Source: JBFKOL01 sp041628815 (GTDB taxonomy: Bacteria; Bacteroidota; Bacteroidia; Chitinophagales; Saprospiraceae). Taken from it: a stretch of DNA of 24,360 nt. The notes below the pieces were generated by a model. It was given only the letters and a program-made list of their open reading frames with translations. It had not been told where the DNA came from and did no database searches. Below, one piece after another: positions 8,266 through 16,830 of the stretch (positions are counted from its first letter, which is position 1; each line of letters opens with the position of its first letter). The stretch is from positions 1 through 24,360 of the forward strand of contig JBFKOL010000024.1 in the NCBI GenBank assembly GCA_041628815.1, given 5' to 3'. A program made the position numbers and the translations under genes.

Positions 8266-10689
8266 ATGCCTTTATATCTGATGGTATGGTCGATGATCTT
8301 GTTGCTTCTGATGCAAGGTGTACCGGCATTTTCACAGGATTTACTTCGGGATGCAGTGCAAATCGGTACGGATCAGTCGCAATCTGATCTGGTGACGCTT
8401 AATGGAAAGGTAATTGATGCTCAGACGGGCGAGGCGATCATAGGCGCCACGATTTTGTTTGTAGCTGATCAGGGGGGAACCGTGTCAGAATCGGATGGAT
8501 CCTATGTGTTCGAATGTTCTCCGGGCAATCAATTGGTGCAAGTGTCGTATCTGGGATATGCTTCATTGGAGATTGATCTAACGATTTACCAAGACGGGGA
8601 ATGGGACATACGCCTTACCAAAACCAGCGTTCAGCTGGACCAAGTTATCGTAACCGACCGATCGGCACAGCGAAACCTGCAAAACAGTATAGCTGGCGTA
8701 GAGACCCTGAGTTTAACGGCTCTTCAGCAGCGATCACAACTCCTGGGTGAATTGGATGTTTTGCGGAGCATACAAACACTTTCAGGAGTTACTAGCGCCG
8801 GAGATGGGGCGTCCGGTTTCAACGTTCGGGGAGGCAATGCGGATGAGAACCTGATACTTCAGGATGGTGCCCTCATTCTTAACCCTACACACACATTGGG
8901 CTTCTTCTCCCTATTTCATCCGGACCTCATACAATCCGTTCAGCTTTACAAAGGCAATCAACCTTCTTATTACGGCGGAAGGCTTTCTTCCGTTCTCGAT
9001 GTTAACTTGAGGGATGGAGACAAGGAAGACTGGAAAATCGGCGGTGGCATTGGTCTTGCAGCATCTCGCCTGACCGTTGAGGGACCCATCAAAAAAGGAA
9101 TGGCATCGGTACTCGTCGGTGGCAGGTTCAGCTATATGGATTACCTGCTGAATCTCGTCAAAAACATCAATGTCAAGAGAAGCAAAACCTTCTTCTATGA
9201 CCTCACGGCGAAGGTGGATGCGCGAATCTCCAACAAGACCAGTTTAGACATTTCAGCGTTTATTAGTGAAGATGATTTCCAGTTTGGCCAGGAGGTCAAC
9301 TTTAACTATAGTACCAAAACGGCGAGCGCAAGGTTGAGTCATCTATTTACGGATAAGTGGAGTGCTAATCTATCTGTCAACATTGGCGATTACGAAAGTG
9401 CACTATTCGATATTCAAGGGAATGATCAGTCGAGATTTTCGAATGGTGTCGGTTATTTTAGGGGTACCTTGCGAAGCTTGTTCCAGGTTTCCGAAGACTT
9501 AAGGGTGGGAGGCGGTATTGCCCTGGAAGACTACACTGTCAGGCCCGGTACGCTTACACCGGAAGGCGCTTCATCGAGCGCCGTGTCAGAAACCCTGCCG
9601 CACGAAAGAGGCCAAGCATGGATTCCTTTCGCTCAGGTAGAATGGCAATGGGGCGATGTCCTGAACCTCTACGCCGGTATCCGTTATACAGCCTACTCCA
9701 AGAAGGGCCCAGGAGAAGTAGCCATATACGAGGAAGGTCAATTCCGGTCTGAGCTCAGCACGCTGTCAAGTGAGGTGTTCAATGCCGGAGATAACATTGT
9801 AATTTACAACGGTCTCGAACGTCGCCTTGGAATCAGCATAACCCCGGGTGAGAACACGGCGATAAAAATGGGTTATCATCGAGGCTTTCAGTATCTGAGC
9901 CAGATATCAAACACGGCTTCGGCTACACCCATAGACCTATGGAAATTGGCCGATACGCACATCGAGCCCCAGACAGCAGACAACTATAATTTTGGTATAT
10001 TCAAAAATTTCCGTGACCACACCTTTGAGTCTTCTGTCGAACTTTTTTACCGCGATCAACAAAACTTGATTGATTATAAAGATTTTCCTGACTTGTTGTT
10101 AAATCAATTCATCGAACGCGAAGTGGTTTTTGGTGATGGACGCGCCTATGGAGTGGAAATTAATTTCAAGAAGAATACCGGCAAATTTAAATACGATGTC
10201 AATTACACTTTCTCCAGGTCGGAGAGAAAGGTTACCGCTGACGCAACCCAGGACGCCCTGAACATTGGCAACTGGTATCCTTCCAACTACGACAGGCCTC
10301 ACTCCCTTAACCTGAATATTTCGCAGGCAATTGCAGAGAAAGGTACGCTGTCGATAGCTTTCAGCTACAGCACCGGAAGACCTGTCACAGCCCCCATTTC
10401 CAACTTCAAAACGGACAACATTCTGAATGTCCCCCTGTTCTCACAGAGAAACCAGTTCAGGATTCCGGATTATCACCGGCTTGATATAGCCTATACAATA
10501 GGACCTTTCACCGGCAAGAATCGCAAATCGGAAAACCGGCTCGTATTTTCAATATATAACCTCTATAGCCGTAAAAATGCCTATTCCGTCTTCTTCAGGC
10601 AGCGGGCATTCCAGAGACTTTCCACCTTCCGGATAGCGACGCTTGGTTCGATATTTCCTTCAGTCACTTACAACTTTACGTTTTCATGA
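8266..10689 (+). CDS. TonB-dependent receptor with CarboxypepD_reg-like N-domain, 807 aa
   Basis: I start it at the ATG at 8266. It gives a signal peptide (residues 1-24, hydrophobic core 'MILLLLM', cleavage after 'AFS'), whereas the in-frame ATG at 8167 adds 33 residues without signal character. A CarboxypepD_reg-like domain follows at ~42-125, with the typical 'GKVIDAQTGEAIIGA' and 'VSYLGY'. The plug domain is at ~136-245 ('GFNVRGGNADENLILQDG', 'YYGGRLSSVLDV'), and a 22-strand-type outer-membrane barrel follows, ending in 'NFTFS'. Such receptors import or bind a substrate using TonB energy. At ~810 residues it is shorter than SusC proteins (~1000), and no SusD gene is present; its partner is the DUF4249 gene that overlaps its stop (ATGA). 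The substrate cannot be deduced. Domain assignment is firm. Confidence 0.93.
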   Translation: MPLYLMVWSMILLLLMQGVPAFSQDLLRDAVQIGTDQSQSDLVTLNGKVIDAQTGEAIIGATILFVADQGGTVSESDGSYVFECSPGNQLVQVSYLGYASLEIDLTIYQDGEWDIRLTKTSVQLDQVIVTDRSAQRNLQNSIAGVETLSLTALQQRSQLLGELDVLRSIQTLSGVTSAGDGASGFNVRGGNADENLILQDGALILNPTHTLGFFSLFHPDLIQSVQLYKGNQPSYYGGRLSSVLDVNLRDGDKEDWKIGGGIGLAASRLTVEGPIKKGMASVLVGGRFSYMDYLLNLVKNINVKRSKTFFYDLTAKVDARISNKTSLDISAFISEDDFQFGQEVNFNYSTKTASARLSHLFTDKWSANLSVNIGDYESALFDIQGNDQSRFSNGVGYFRGTLRSLFQVSEDLRVGGGIALEDYTVRPGTLTPEGASSSAVSETLPHERGQAWIPFAQVEWQWGDVLNLYAGIRYTAYSKKGPGEVAIYEEGQFRSELSTLSSEVFNAGDNIVIYNGLERRLGISITPGENTAIKMGYHRGFQYLSQISNTASATPIDLWKLADTHIEPQTADNYNFGIFKNFRDHTFESSVELFYRDQQNLIDYKDFPDLLLNQFIEREVVFGDGRAYGVEINFKKNTGKFKYDVNYTFSRSERKVTADATQDALNIGNWYPSNYDRPHSLNLNISQAIAEKGTLSIAFSYSTGRPVTAPISNFKTDNILNVPLFSQRNQFRIPDYHRLDIAYTIGPFTGKNRKSENRLVFSIYNLYSRKNAYSVFFRQRAFQRLSTFRIATLGSIFPSVTYNFTFS

Positions 10690-11741
10690 AAGAGCGACTG
10701 CATTGGTTATTGGGATTAACGCTGTTAGTACTTCTTATGTCGTGCATCGATGAAATCACCCTTGACCTCGATACCGAAGAGCGGTTTCTTATCGTAGGAG
10801 CCCAACTGTCTGACCAACCGGACACTTACGACATTACACTTAATCAAAGTCCCATCATAGGCGTCGGTACCGACAACATACTCGATCCCGTTATTGGTGC
10901 AATGGTTTTCCTGGAAGATGACCTAGGAAACACCATCGGTTTTATCGAAAATGACACTTTTCCGGGCACCTATTCTGCCTATCTGGAACTGGAAACAGAC
11001 AGGCAGTATCGACTAAACCTTATACTTTCTGACGGGATAATAATCGAAAGCACTCCGGAAAGAATACCCGAATCGAAAGCAATTATCACAGAATTGGATT
11101 TCGACGTGATGGAAGTAGAGCTCATCAATGAATCCGGCAATGTCGGCGTGCAGGAATTCGTCGAACTCTATGTCAACAATGCACCGTTTGCCGAACGGAC
11201 CTATTCAAGATGGAGGGTGGAAGGAGAATATCAGTTTATCGAAAAATATCCTCGTGCCTTGAATCCGCGCAACTGTTACATTAAAGACAATGTCGACCTC
11301 AACAATGTAAGAATAGCAAACTCCGAAGACTTTCAAAATGGGGAGATCATCGATTACCCCATTCTGAGGACCGTGTTCAACGACCGTTTTAATATCGTTT
11401 ATCTTTTCAATGTTTATCAACACGTCATAAGCCGGCAGGAATTCGAGTACTGGCAAAACATACAGCAGCTTATCAACATCGATGGCACCCTCTTCGATCC
11501 GCCTCCCGGTGCTGTGCGTAATAATCTTCAAAACATGACCAATCCCGACAGTCCGGTACAAGGTTATTTCTCCATTTCCTCGCTGACCTTTGAAAGGTTT
11601 TTTGCCGTGCCGTCAAGGAAAGGCTTCTTCATCGATACGGAATGTACCTCTAATCCTTTCAGGTTCAATCCCGAGAAATGTGCGGACTGCACCACCATCT
11701 CAAAAAGTTCGCTTGTCAGACCACCGTACTGGGTCTATTAA
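10686..11741 (+). CDS. DUF4249 family lipoprotein, 351 aa
   Basis: The ATG at 10686 overlaps the receptor's TGA by four bases. The signal peptide ends in 'LLMSC' (Cys20), so a lipoprotein is predicted, probably at the outer membrane. The start of the mature region ('LIVGAQLSDQPDTYDITLNQS') and the Cys-rich end ('CADC' before a terminal 'PPYW') fit the DUF4249 family. That family is found next to TonB-dependent receptors in Bacteroidota and has no proven biochemical function. By position it is likely to act with the receptor, perhaps as a surface-exposed accessory analogous in role to SusD though unrelated in sequence; this is inference. Four Cys lie in the final ~30 residues and may form disulfides or a metal site. 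The gene is the last of the run and is followed by an AT-rich hairpin. Confidence 0.88.
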   Translation: MKERLHWLLGLTLLVLLMSCIDEITLDLDTEERFLIVGAQLSDQPDTYDITLNQSPIIGVGTDNILDPVIGAMVFLEDDLGNTIGFIENDTFPGTYSAYLELETDRQYRLNLILSDGIIIESTPERIPESKAIITELDFDVMEVELINESGNVGVQEFVELYVNNAPFAERTYSRWRVEGEYQFIEKYPRALNPRNCYIKDNVDLNNVRIANSEDFQNGEIIDYPILRTVFNDRFNIVYLFNVYQHVISRQEFEYWQNIQQLINIDGTLFDPPPGAVRNNLQNMTNPDSPVQGYFSISSLTFERFFAVPSRKGFFIDTECTSNPFRFNPEKCADCTTISKSSLVRPPYWVY

Positions 11742-11750
11742 ATGTTGAAT

Positions 11751-11782
11751 GAATAATTCAGAATTTTAATTCTCAATTCTTC
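11751..11782. terminator. AT-rich hairpin between convergent genes, candidate bidirectional terminator
   Basis: Two 15-base arms, 11751-11765 (GAATAATTCAGAATT) and 11768-11782, are reverse complements at 13 of 15 positions, separated by a 2-base loop (TT). The hairpin sits in the 83-base gap between the DUF4249 stop and the pyruvate carboxylase stop on the opposite strand, where a shared terminator would be expected. It lacks a GC-rich stem and a clean T run, so termination activity is inferred from position and symmetry only. The loop is too small to form fully, so the tip would open. Confidence 0.45.
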
Positions 11783-11824
11783 CCACTATGCAGCAGCCCT
11801 GTCTGATTCTGGCATGGATCTCCG

Positions 11825-14800
11825 CTATACTTCGACATTCTCCATTCCTTCCTCTCTCTCCATTTCAACGACAAGGTCATCTTGTTCCACCATTGTTTTT
11901 TCCTTAAGTACTATCCTCTTGATCACACCATCAAAAGGTGCGGTGATGGTACTTTCCATTTTCATGGCCTCAATTACAAACAGCGGATCGTTCAGCCTGA
12001 CCTGCTGGCCTTCATGAACAATGACCTTTGATATGCTACCCTGCAGAGGTGAACCGATTTGGCTTTCTCCTGACGCCTTTGCATGCTTCTCTGCTGTCTC
12101 GCCTATAGACTTATCCTGCACAATGACGGATCGGATGGCACCATTCATCCTGAAGATGACTAGCCTCGCACCCGACTTTCTGGGAGCATTGGTGTTGAGG
12201 TATTGGATCAGGATCGTCTTGCCCTTCGCAATGACCACCTCTATTTCTTCATTGAATGAAAGCCCATAGAAAAAGGCAGGTGTCGGGAGCTTGGAGGTGT
12301 CGCCATAGAGGTTCAAATGATAATGAAGGTCCTTGTATACTTTTGGATAGAGCAGGAATGACAAATAATCTTCGAATTTCTTACTCTCCGGAAAATCAAC
12401 CCTGAACTGTGCATAGCCCCGATCAAAGTCTATGGGCTCTAATTGGGTATTGGGCCGTTCGGTAAAAGCTTTTTCTCCTTTCAATACAAGTTTCTGGAAA
12501 TCTTCTGGCCATCCTTCCTCACGCTGGCCCAGTTCTCCCTTCATAAGCGAAATCATACTTTCTGGAAAGGCGATCTGCGAACCTTTCTCCACCAGATCAC
12601 TAGCCGTAAGGCCATTGGCCGTCATGTACATGGCCATGTCACCTACCACTTTACTCGAAGGGGTTACCTTAACAATACCGCCGAGCAAATCATTGACGGC
12701 CTTGTAATTGGTTTTGATTTCTTCGAACTTTTCTTCCAGTCCCAGGCTTCTCGCCTGCGGCCGCAGGTTGGAATATTGTCCACCTGGAATTTCATGCTCA
12801 TAAACTTCAGCCGTACCTGCCCTTAGTTCGGTCTCAAAGGCATAGTAATAGGTGCGCACTGTTTCCCAGTAATTGGAAAATTGGTTCAAGCTTTTAAGAT
12901 CAATGGGATTATCCCTTTCATGACCCTGAAGCATAGCGACCACAGAGTTGAAGTTGGGCTGAGAGGTCAAGCCCGACAGCGCGCTGTTGGCCACATCGAT
13001 GACGTCCACTCCAGCCTCTACCGCCTTGAGATAAGTCGTACTCTGGATAGAAGAGGTATCATGGGTATGAAGGTGAATCGGTATTTTGACATGTTCTTTA
13101 AGGCTTGAGATGAGAACTTCTGCCGCCAAGGGCTTGAGCAATCCTGCCATATCCTTTATGGCCAGGATATGTGCTCCTTCATCTTCTATCCTCTTAGCAA
13201 GATCGAGGTAGTATTCCAAATCAAACTTGTTGTTTTCTTTTTTCAACACATCACCGGTATAGCAAATGCATACCTCTGCAAGGGCTTCGGTTTCATTTCG
13301 AACCGTGCGAATACTTGTCTTCATCGCCTCCAACCAGTTGAGAGAATCGAAGATCCTGAAAACATCGATCCCGGTTTGCGCCGCATGAACGATAAATTTC
13401 TCGACGAGATTGTCCGGATAAGCTTTGTAGCCTACTGCATTGGATCCCCGCAGTAACATCTGGAACAAAGTGTTGGGAATGGCTTTACGCAGCCTTTCGA
13501 GGCGTTGCCAGGGACATTCCTTCAGAAACCGCATGGAAACGTCAAAGGTCGCTCCTCCCCATACCTCCATAGAAAACAATTCGTGACCATGCCGGTGGGC
13601 AAAGCTCTCTGCAACGGCCATCATATCGTATGTGCGCATCCTTGTGGCCAGGAGTGACTGGTGCGCATCCCGCAGCGTAGTATCGGTGTATTGTATTTTT
13701 TCCTCTTTCAGAAGCCATTCTACCAGAGCATCGGGCCCTTTTTCCAGCAGGATTTGCCTGGTGCCGGGCTGCAGAGATCCCTTTTTAAAATCTGGCACCA
13801 TGGCCTCGCGAAATTCCGGCTTAGTACCGTGCAATTTGAAATCAGGGTTGCCATTGACGATGACTTCGGAAATGTAATTGAGGAGCTTCGTTCCGCGATC
13901 CTTCCACCGCGGGGGCGTAAGCAGCTCAGGATGCTGAGCAATGAAGTTGACAGTCACCTTTCCTTGCCTGAATTCTTCATTTTTTAAGAGACTCAAAAGG
14001 AACGGAATGTTGGATTTTACACCCCTTATTCGAAATTCGCGCAGGGCCCTGTGCAGCCTGTCTGCTGCGTGCGTCAACTCCATACCCCACCCTGTCACTT
14101 TGACCAGCATGCTGTCAAAAAATGGCGAAATGGTGGCCCCGGCATAGGCATTCCCAGCATCCAGCCTTATGCCATAACCGCTTGCACTCCGATAGGCAAC
14201 CAACCTTCCATAGTCGGGCTTAAAGCCATTGCTCGGATCCTCTGTCGTGATGCGGCACTGAATGGCCACCCCCCGCATGTCGATCTTTGATTGATCTCCA
14301 AGATCAATTTCGGGATGATTAAGTGGCAACCCCGCCGCGATCAATATCTGCCTTTTTACTATGTCTAATCCAGTTATGACTTCGGTAATGGTGTGTTCGA
14401 CCTGTATCCGGGTGTTGACTTCTATGAAATAAATGTCTTCCTCACTGTCTACGAGGAATTCCACCGTGCCCGCATTCTGATAGTTGAGGTGTTTGCAAAT
14501 GTCAACGGCATATTGGTATAATTTTTCGCGTGTTTCCTGACGGAGAGAAATCGAAGGAGCAATCTCCACCACCTTCTGGTGCCGCCGTTGAATCGAACAA
14601 TCCCTTTCAAACAGATGTACAATGTTGCCATAGTGATCGCCCAAAATTTGTACTTCGAGGTGCTTGGGGTCCTCGATGAACTTCTCCACGAACACTTCGG
14701 GATTACCGAAGGCTGTTTTTGCCTCTCCTGAAGCTTCGGTATAGGCCTTCTCCAATTCTGAGGACTTCCTGACAATGCGCATGCCACGCCCACCTCCGCC

Positions 14801-15301
14801 AGTAGCCGCCTTGATCATGACTGGATATCCAATCTTCTCGGCCTCTTCGTACAAAATACCCTTATCAGCAATAGCTTCGGCACTGGCTGGCACAATGGGA
14901 ACCCCCGCCGAACGAGCAATTTTCTTTGCTGAAATCTTGTCACCGAGGGCCTCCATAACTTCAGGGGAAGGACCTACCCATATGATACCAGCATCAATAC
15001 ATGCCCTCGCAAAGTCCGGGTTCTCAGAAAGAAAACCATAACCCGGATGAATAGCATCGACACCATTATCCCTGGCAATATCAATGATGGCCTCAACGTC
15101 CAGGTATGGCTTAAGTGGCTCATCCTTTTTACCAATCTGGTAAGCCTCATCAGCCTTGTAACGATGCAGCGAATAACGATCCTCCCACGTGTATAAGGCG
15201 ACGGTCCTGATATTAATCTCTGAGGCCGCACGAAAAACGCGTATGGCTATTTCACCCCTGTTGGCAACCAATAATTTCTTGATCGGCGAATATGTTGTCA
15301 T
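11825..15301 (-). CDS. pyc: Pyruvate carboxylase, 1158 aa
   Basis: This biotin enzyme carboxylates pyruvate to oxaloacetate with ATP and bicarbonate in the cytoplasm, refilling the TCA cycle and feeding gluconeogenesis. I start at the ATG at 15301; a TTG five codons upstream is less likely. The biotin carboxylase domain starts at once ('KKLLVANRGEIAIR', residues 8-21), with the ATP-grasp glycine loop GGGGRG at 168-173 and 'EVNTRIQVEH' at 294-303. Pyruvate carboxylases usually have NPR where this one has NTR, a form common in acetyl-CoA carboxylase biotin carboxylases. The carboxyltransferase domain has 'TDTTLRDAHQSLLATR' (539-554), the Lys expected to be carbamylated in 'KDMAG' (Lys716) and 'HTHD' (745-748). 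The biotin carrier domain ends the protein, with biotinyl Lys1114 in 'EAMKMES'. The length is normal for the alpha4-type single-chain enzyme. The gene lies 25 bases after the serine hydrolase on the same strand. Confidence 0.97.
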   Translation of the reverse strand: MTTYSPIKKLLVANRGEIAIRVFRAASEINIRTVALYTWEDRYSLHRYKADEAYQIGKKDEPLKPYLDVEAIIDIARDNGVDAIHPGYGFLSENPDFARACIDAGIIWVGPSPEVMEALGDKISAKKIARSAGVPIVPASAEAIADKGILYEEAEKIGYPVMIKAATGGGGRGMRIVRKSSELEKAYTEASGEAKTAFGNPEVFVEKFIEDPKHLEVQILGDHYGNIVHLFERDCSIQRRHQKVVEIAPSISLRQETREKLYQYAVDICKHLNYQNAGTVEFLVDSEEDIYFIEVNTRIQVEHTITEVITGLDIVKRQILIAAGLPLNHPEIDLGDQSKIDMRGVAIQCRITTEDPSNGFKPDYGRLVAYRSASGYGIRLDAGNAYAGATISPFFDSMLVKVTGWGMELTHAADRLHRALREFRIRGVKSNIPFLLSLLKNEEFRQGKVTVNFIAQHPELLTPPRWKDRGTKLLNYISEVIVNGNPDFKLHGTKPEFREAMVPDFKKGSLQPGTRQILLEKGPDALVEWLLKEEKIQYTDTTLRDAHQSLLATRMRTYDMMAVAESFAHRHGHELFSMEVWGGATFDVSMRFLKECPWQRLERLRKAIPNTLFQMLLRGSNAVGYKAYPDNLVEKFIVHAAQTGIDVFRIFDSLNWLEAMKTSIRTVRNETEALAEVCICYTGDVLKKENNKFDLEYYLDLAKRIEDEGAHILAIKDMAGLLKPLAAEVLISSLKEHVKIPIHLHTHDTSSIQSTTYLKAVEAGVDVIDVANSALSGLTSQPNFNSVVAMLQGHERDNPIDLKSLNQFSNYWETVRTYYYAFETELRAGTAEVYEHEIPGGQYSNLRPQARSLGLEEKFEEIKTNYKAVNDLLGGIVKVTPSSKVVGDMAMYMTANGLTASDLVEKGSQIAFPESMISLMKGELGQREEGWPEDFQKLVLKGEKAFTERPNTQLEPIDFDRGYAQFRVDFPESKKFEDYLSFLLYPKVYKDLHYHLNLYGDTSKLPTPAFFYGLSFNEEIEVVIAKGKTILIQYLNTNAPRKSGARLVIFRMNGAIRSVIVQDKSIGETAEKHAKASGESQIGSPLQGSISKVIVHEGQQVRLNDPLFVIEAMKMESTITAPFDGVIKRIVLKEKTMVEQDDLVVEMEREEGMENVEV

Positions 15302-15326
15302 GGTAGTATATGGCAATTACTGATTT

Positions 15327-16625
15327 TCAATCTGTGATAGATCCGTAAATAATGTTGTACATCCTGTCCCAGAAGTCCGGCCTTTGGAAAGGCAAAACCT
15401 GGGTCATCCCGACAAAAATCAGTTCTTCATCGGGATCAATGAAAAATTTGGTGTTGAAATATCCACCCCATTCGAAAGTGCCGGGCGATTTCATACTGAT
15501 ACCGGCCCCATCTTCTGTGTAGAGAAGAAATCCCAGGCAAAAACTGACCCCTGGAATCGTTGATATTCCTTTCCCGTTTTTATTCTGCACAATGAGTTGG
15601 TCACTGGTCATGGTTTCAATGGCATTTCGGGACAGGATCCGCCTACCATTGAGTTCTCCGCCATTGAGTAGTGCCTGAAGAAACTGTGCGTAGTCCATCG
15701 TGCTGCCCGTAAGGCCTCCTCCACCGGCATAATGCTGGTTGTCACTCATCTTGGGGTAATCCGCTTTCAAGGCTATACCCCCATTCTCAAGCATTACCCA
15801 TTCACCATCCTCTTCCTGGCTGTAAACTGGCACCAGGCGTGAATGCTTCTCACCAGGCAGATGGAAGTACGTATCTCTCATACCCAAAGGCTCGAAAATG
15901 TTTTTTTCAAAGTACGCATCGAGTTCCATCCCACTGACCACCTCAACAACCCTGCCCAGGACATCCATGTTGAGGCCATAGAGGTATTGGCTGCCAGGCT
16001 GAAAAGCCAATGGCACATCGGCGATGCGATCAACAAATTCTTCTGTCGTCCACAAATCATGATAAAGCCCTACCCCGTTCAGTTCAAATTTTTCATAAAC
16101 CGCCTGAAGTTTGCCGGGGTTAAAATCACCATAGGTGATACCCGATGTATGGGTAAGAAGATGCCTGATGGTTATCGGACGAATTACCTCCTCGGTAGTA
16201 AAGGTGGAATCCGCTTCGTTAAATTGTCCCAGGACCCGGGAATCAGCAAAAGATGGTATATAGTAATGCACTGGATCATCTAACCCAAGCTTCCCTTTTT
16301 CATAGAGTTGCATGATGGCTACAGAGGTGATGGCCTTTGTCATGGACGCAAGCCTGAACAGATCATCCTTTTCATAAGGCCTCCCCTCCACCGAACGGGA
16401 GCCAAAAGACTTGTAAAACACAATTTTTCCTCTTCTCGCTACCAGGAAGATCCCTCCTGGAATGATACCTCGATCTATATATCCAAGAATATGATCATCC
16501 AGGATCTCCAGGTGATCCATCGATATACCTACTGCTTCAGCCGGAGCCTCATTGAGGTATTGAGCGCGAAGTTGACAAGCAAGAAAGAATACTGCCAGGC
16601 TAATCAAATAAAGGTTCGATTTCAT
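15327..16625 (-). CDS. Exported serine hydrolase, beta-lactamase/class C family, 432 aa
   Basis: A signal peptide (residues 1-22, core 'LISLAVFFLA') is followed either by type I cleavage after 'LRA' or by lipidation at Cys17. The serine-reactive domain has the catalytic SxxK at Ser94-Lys97 ('SMTK') and the probable catalytic Tyr216 in 'YLYGLNMDVLG', a Y-x-x-x-x-D-V-L-G form seen in part of the family. A C-terminal 'WGG' at 386-388 takes the place of the KTG/HxG triad. 'LLTHTSG' near 156-162 is also typical. Members include esterases, D-amino-acid peptidases and carboxypeptidase-like enzymes as well as AmpC; true beta-lactamase activity is unlikely to be deducible. The substrate is unknown. 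It is probably co-transcribed with the downstream pyruvate carboxylase gene. Its start is divergent from the DUF5916 gene across 205 bases. Confidence 0.92.
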   Translation of the reverse strand: MKSNLYLISLAVFFLACQLRAQYLNEAPAEAVGISMDHLEILDDHILGYIDRGIIPGGIFLVARRGKIVFYKSFGSRSVEGRPYEKDDLFRLASMTKAITSVAIMQLYEKGKLGLDDPVHYYIPSFADSRVLGQFNEADSTFTTEEVIRPITIRHLLTHTSGITYGDFNPGKLQAVYEKFELNGVGLYHDLWTTEEFVDRIADVPLAFQPGSQYLYGLNMDVLGRVVEVVSGMELDAYFEKNIFEPLGMRDTYFHLPGEKHSRLVPVYSQEEDGEWVMLENGGIALKADYPKMSDNQHYAGGGGLTGSTMDYAQFLQALLNGGELNGRRILSRNAIETMTSDQLIVQNKNGKGISTIPGVSFCLGFLLYTEDGAGISMKSPGTFEWGGYFNTKFFIDPDEELIFVGMTQVLPFQRPDFWDRMYNIIYGSITD

Positions 16626-16801
16626 AGGTTCTTTTTAACGATAGAAGACTTAAATAATTTAAAACAGTTAATATAATGCTATTGCGAATTTTATTCTATC
16701 AGATCAGCTATTTCGTAAGAATAAAAGAATAAAATATTGTTGATGTTTTTAATCTGTTGTCCTTTCGATCAAATTGACTTTCGAATGATCGATGCAAAGG
16801 T

Positions 16802-16817
16802 CAAAATTCTAATTTTG
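16802..16817 (+). promoter_or_regulatory. Dyad overlapping a TAnnTTTG -7 element before the DUF5916 gene
   Basis: 'TAATTTTG' at 16810-16817 matches the Bacteroidota -7 consensus TAnnTTTG exactly and ends 13 bases before the ATG. No TTG is present at the usual 19-23 base spacing; the nearest (16774-16776) is 33 bases away. The element is the right half of a perfect 7-base interrupted palindrome, CAAAATT-CT-AATTTTG. That could be a regulator site covering the promoter, or simply AT-rich symmetry. The rest of the 205-base divergent gap (16626-16830) is AT-rich and shows nothing else I can support. Confidence 0.3.
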
Positions 16818-16830
16818 CTTCTCCATATTC

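Noticed and set aside
15843..16283. 146-codon ORF on the + strand opposite the serine hydrolase
   Set aside because: It is antisense to a well-supported gene with SxxK and family-wide similarity, and its own translation shows no domain or signal.
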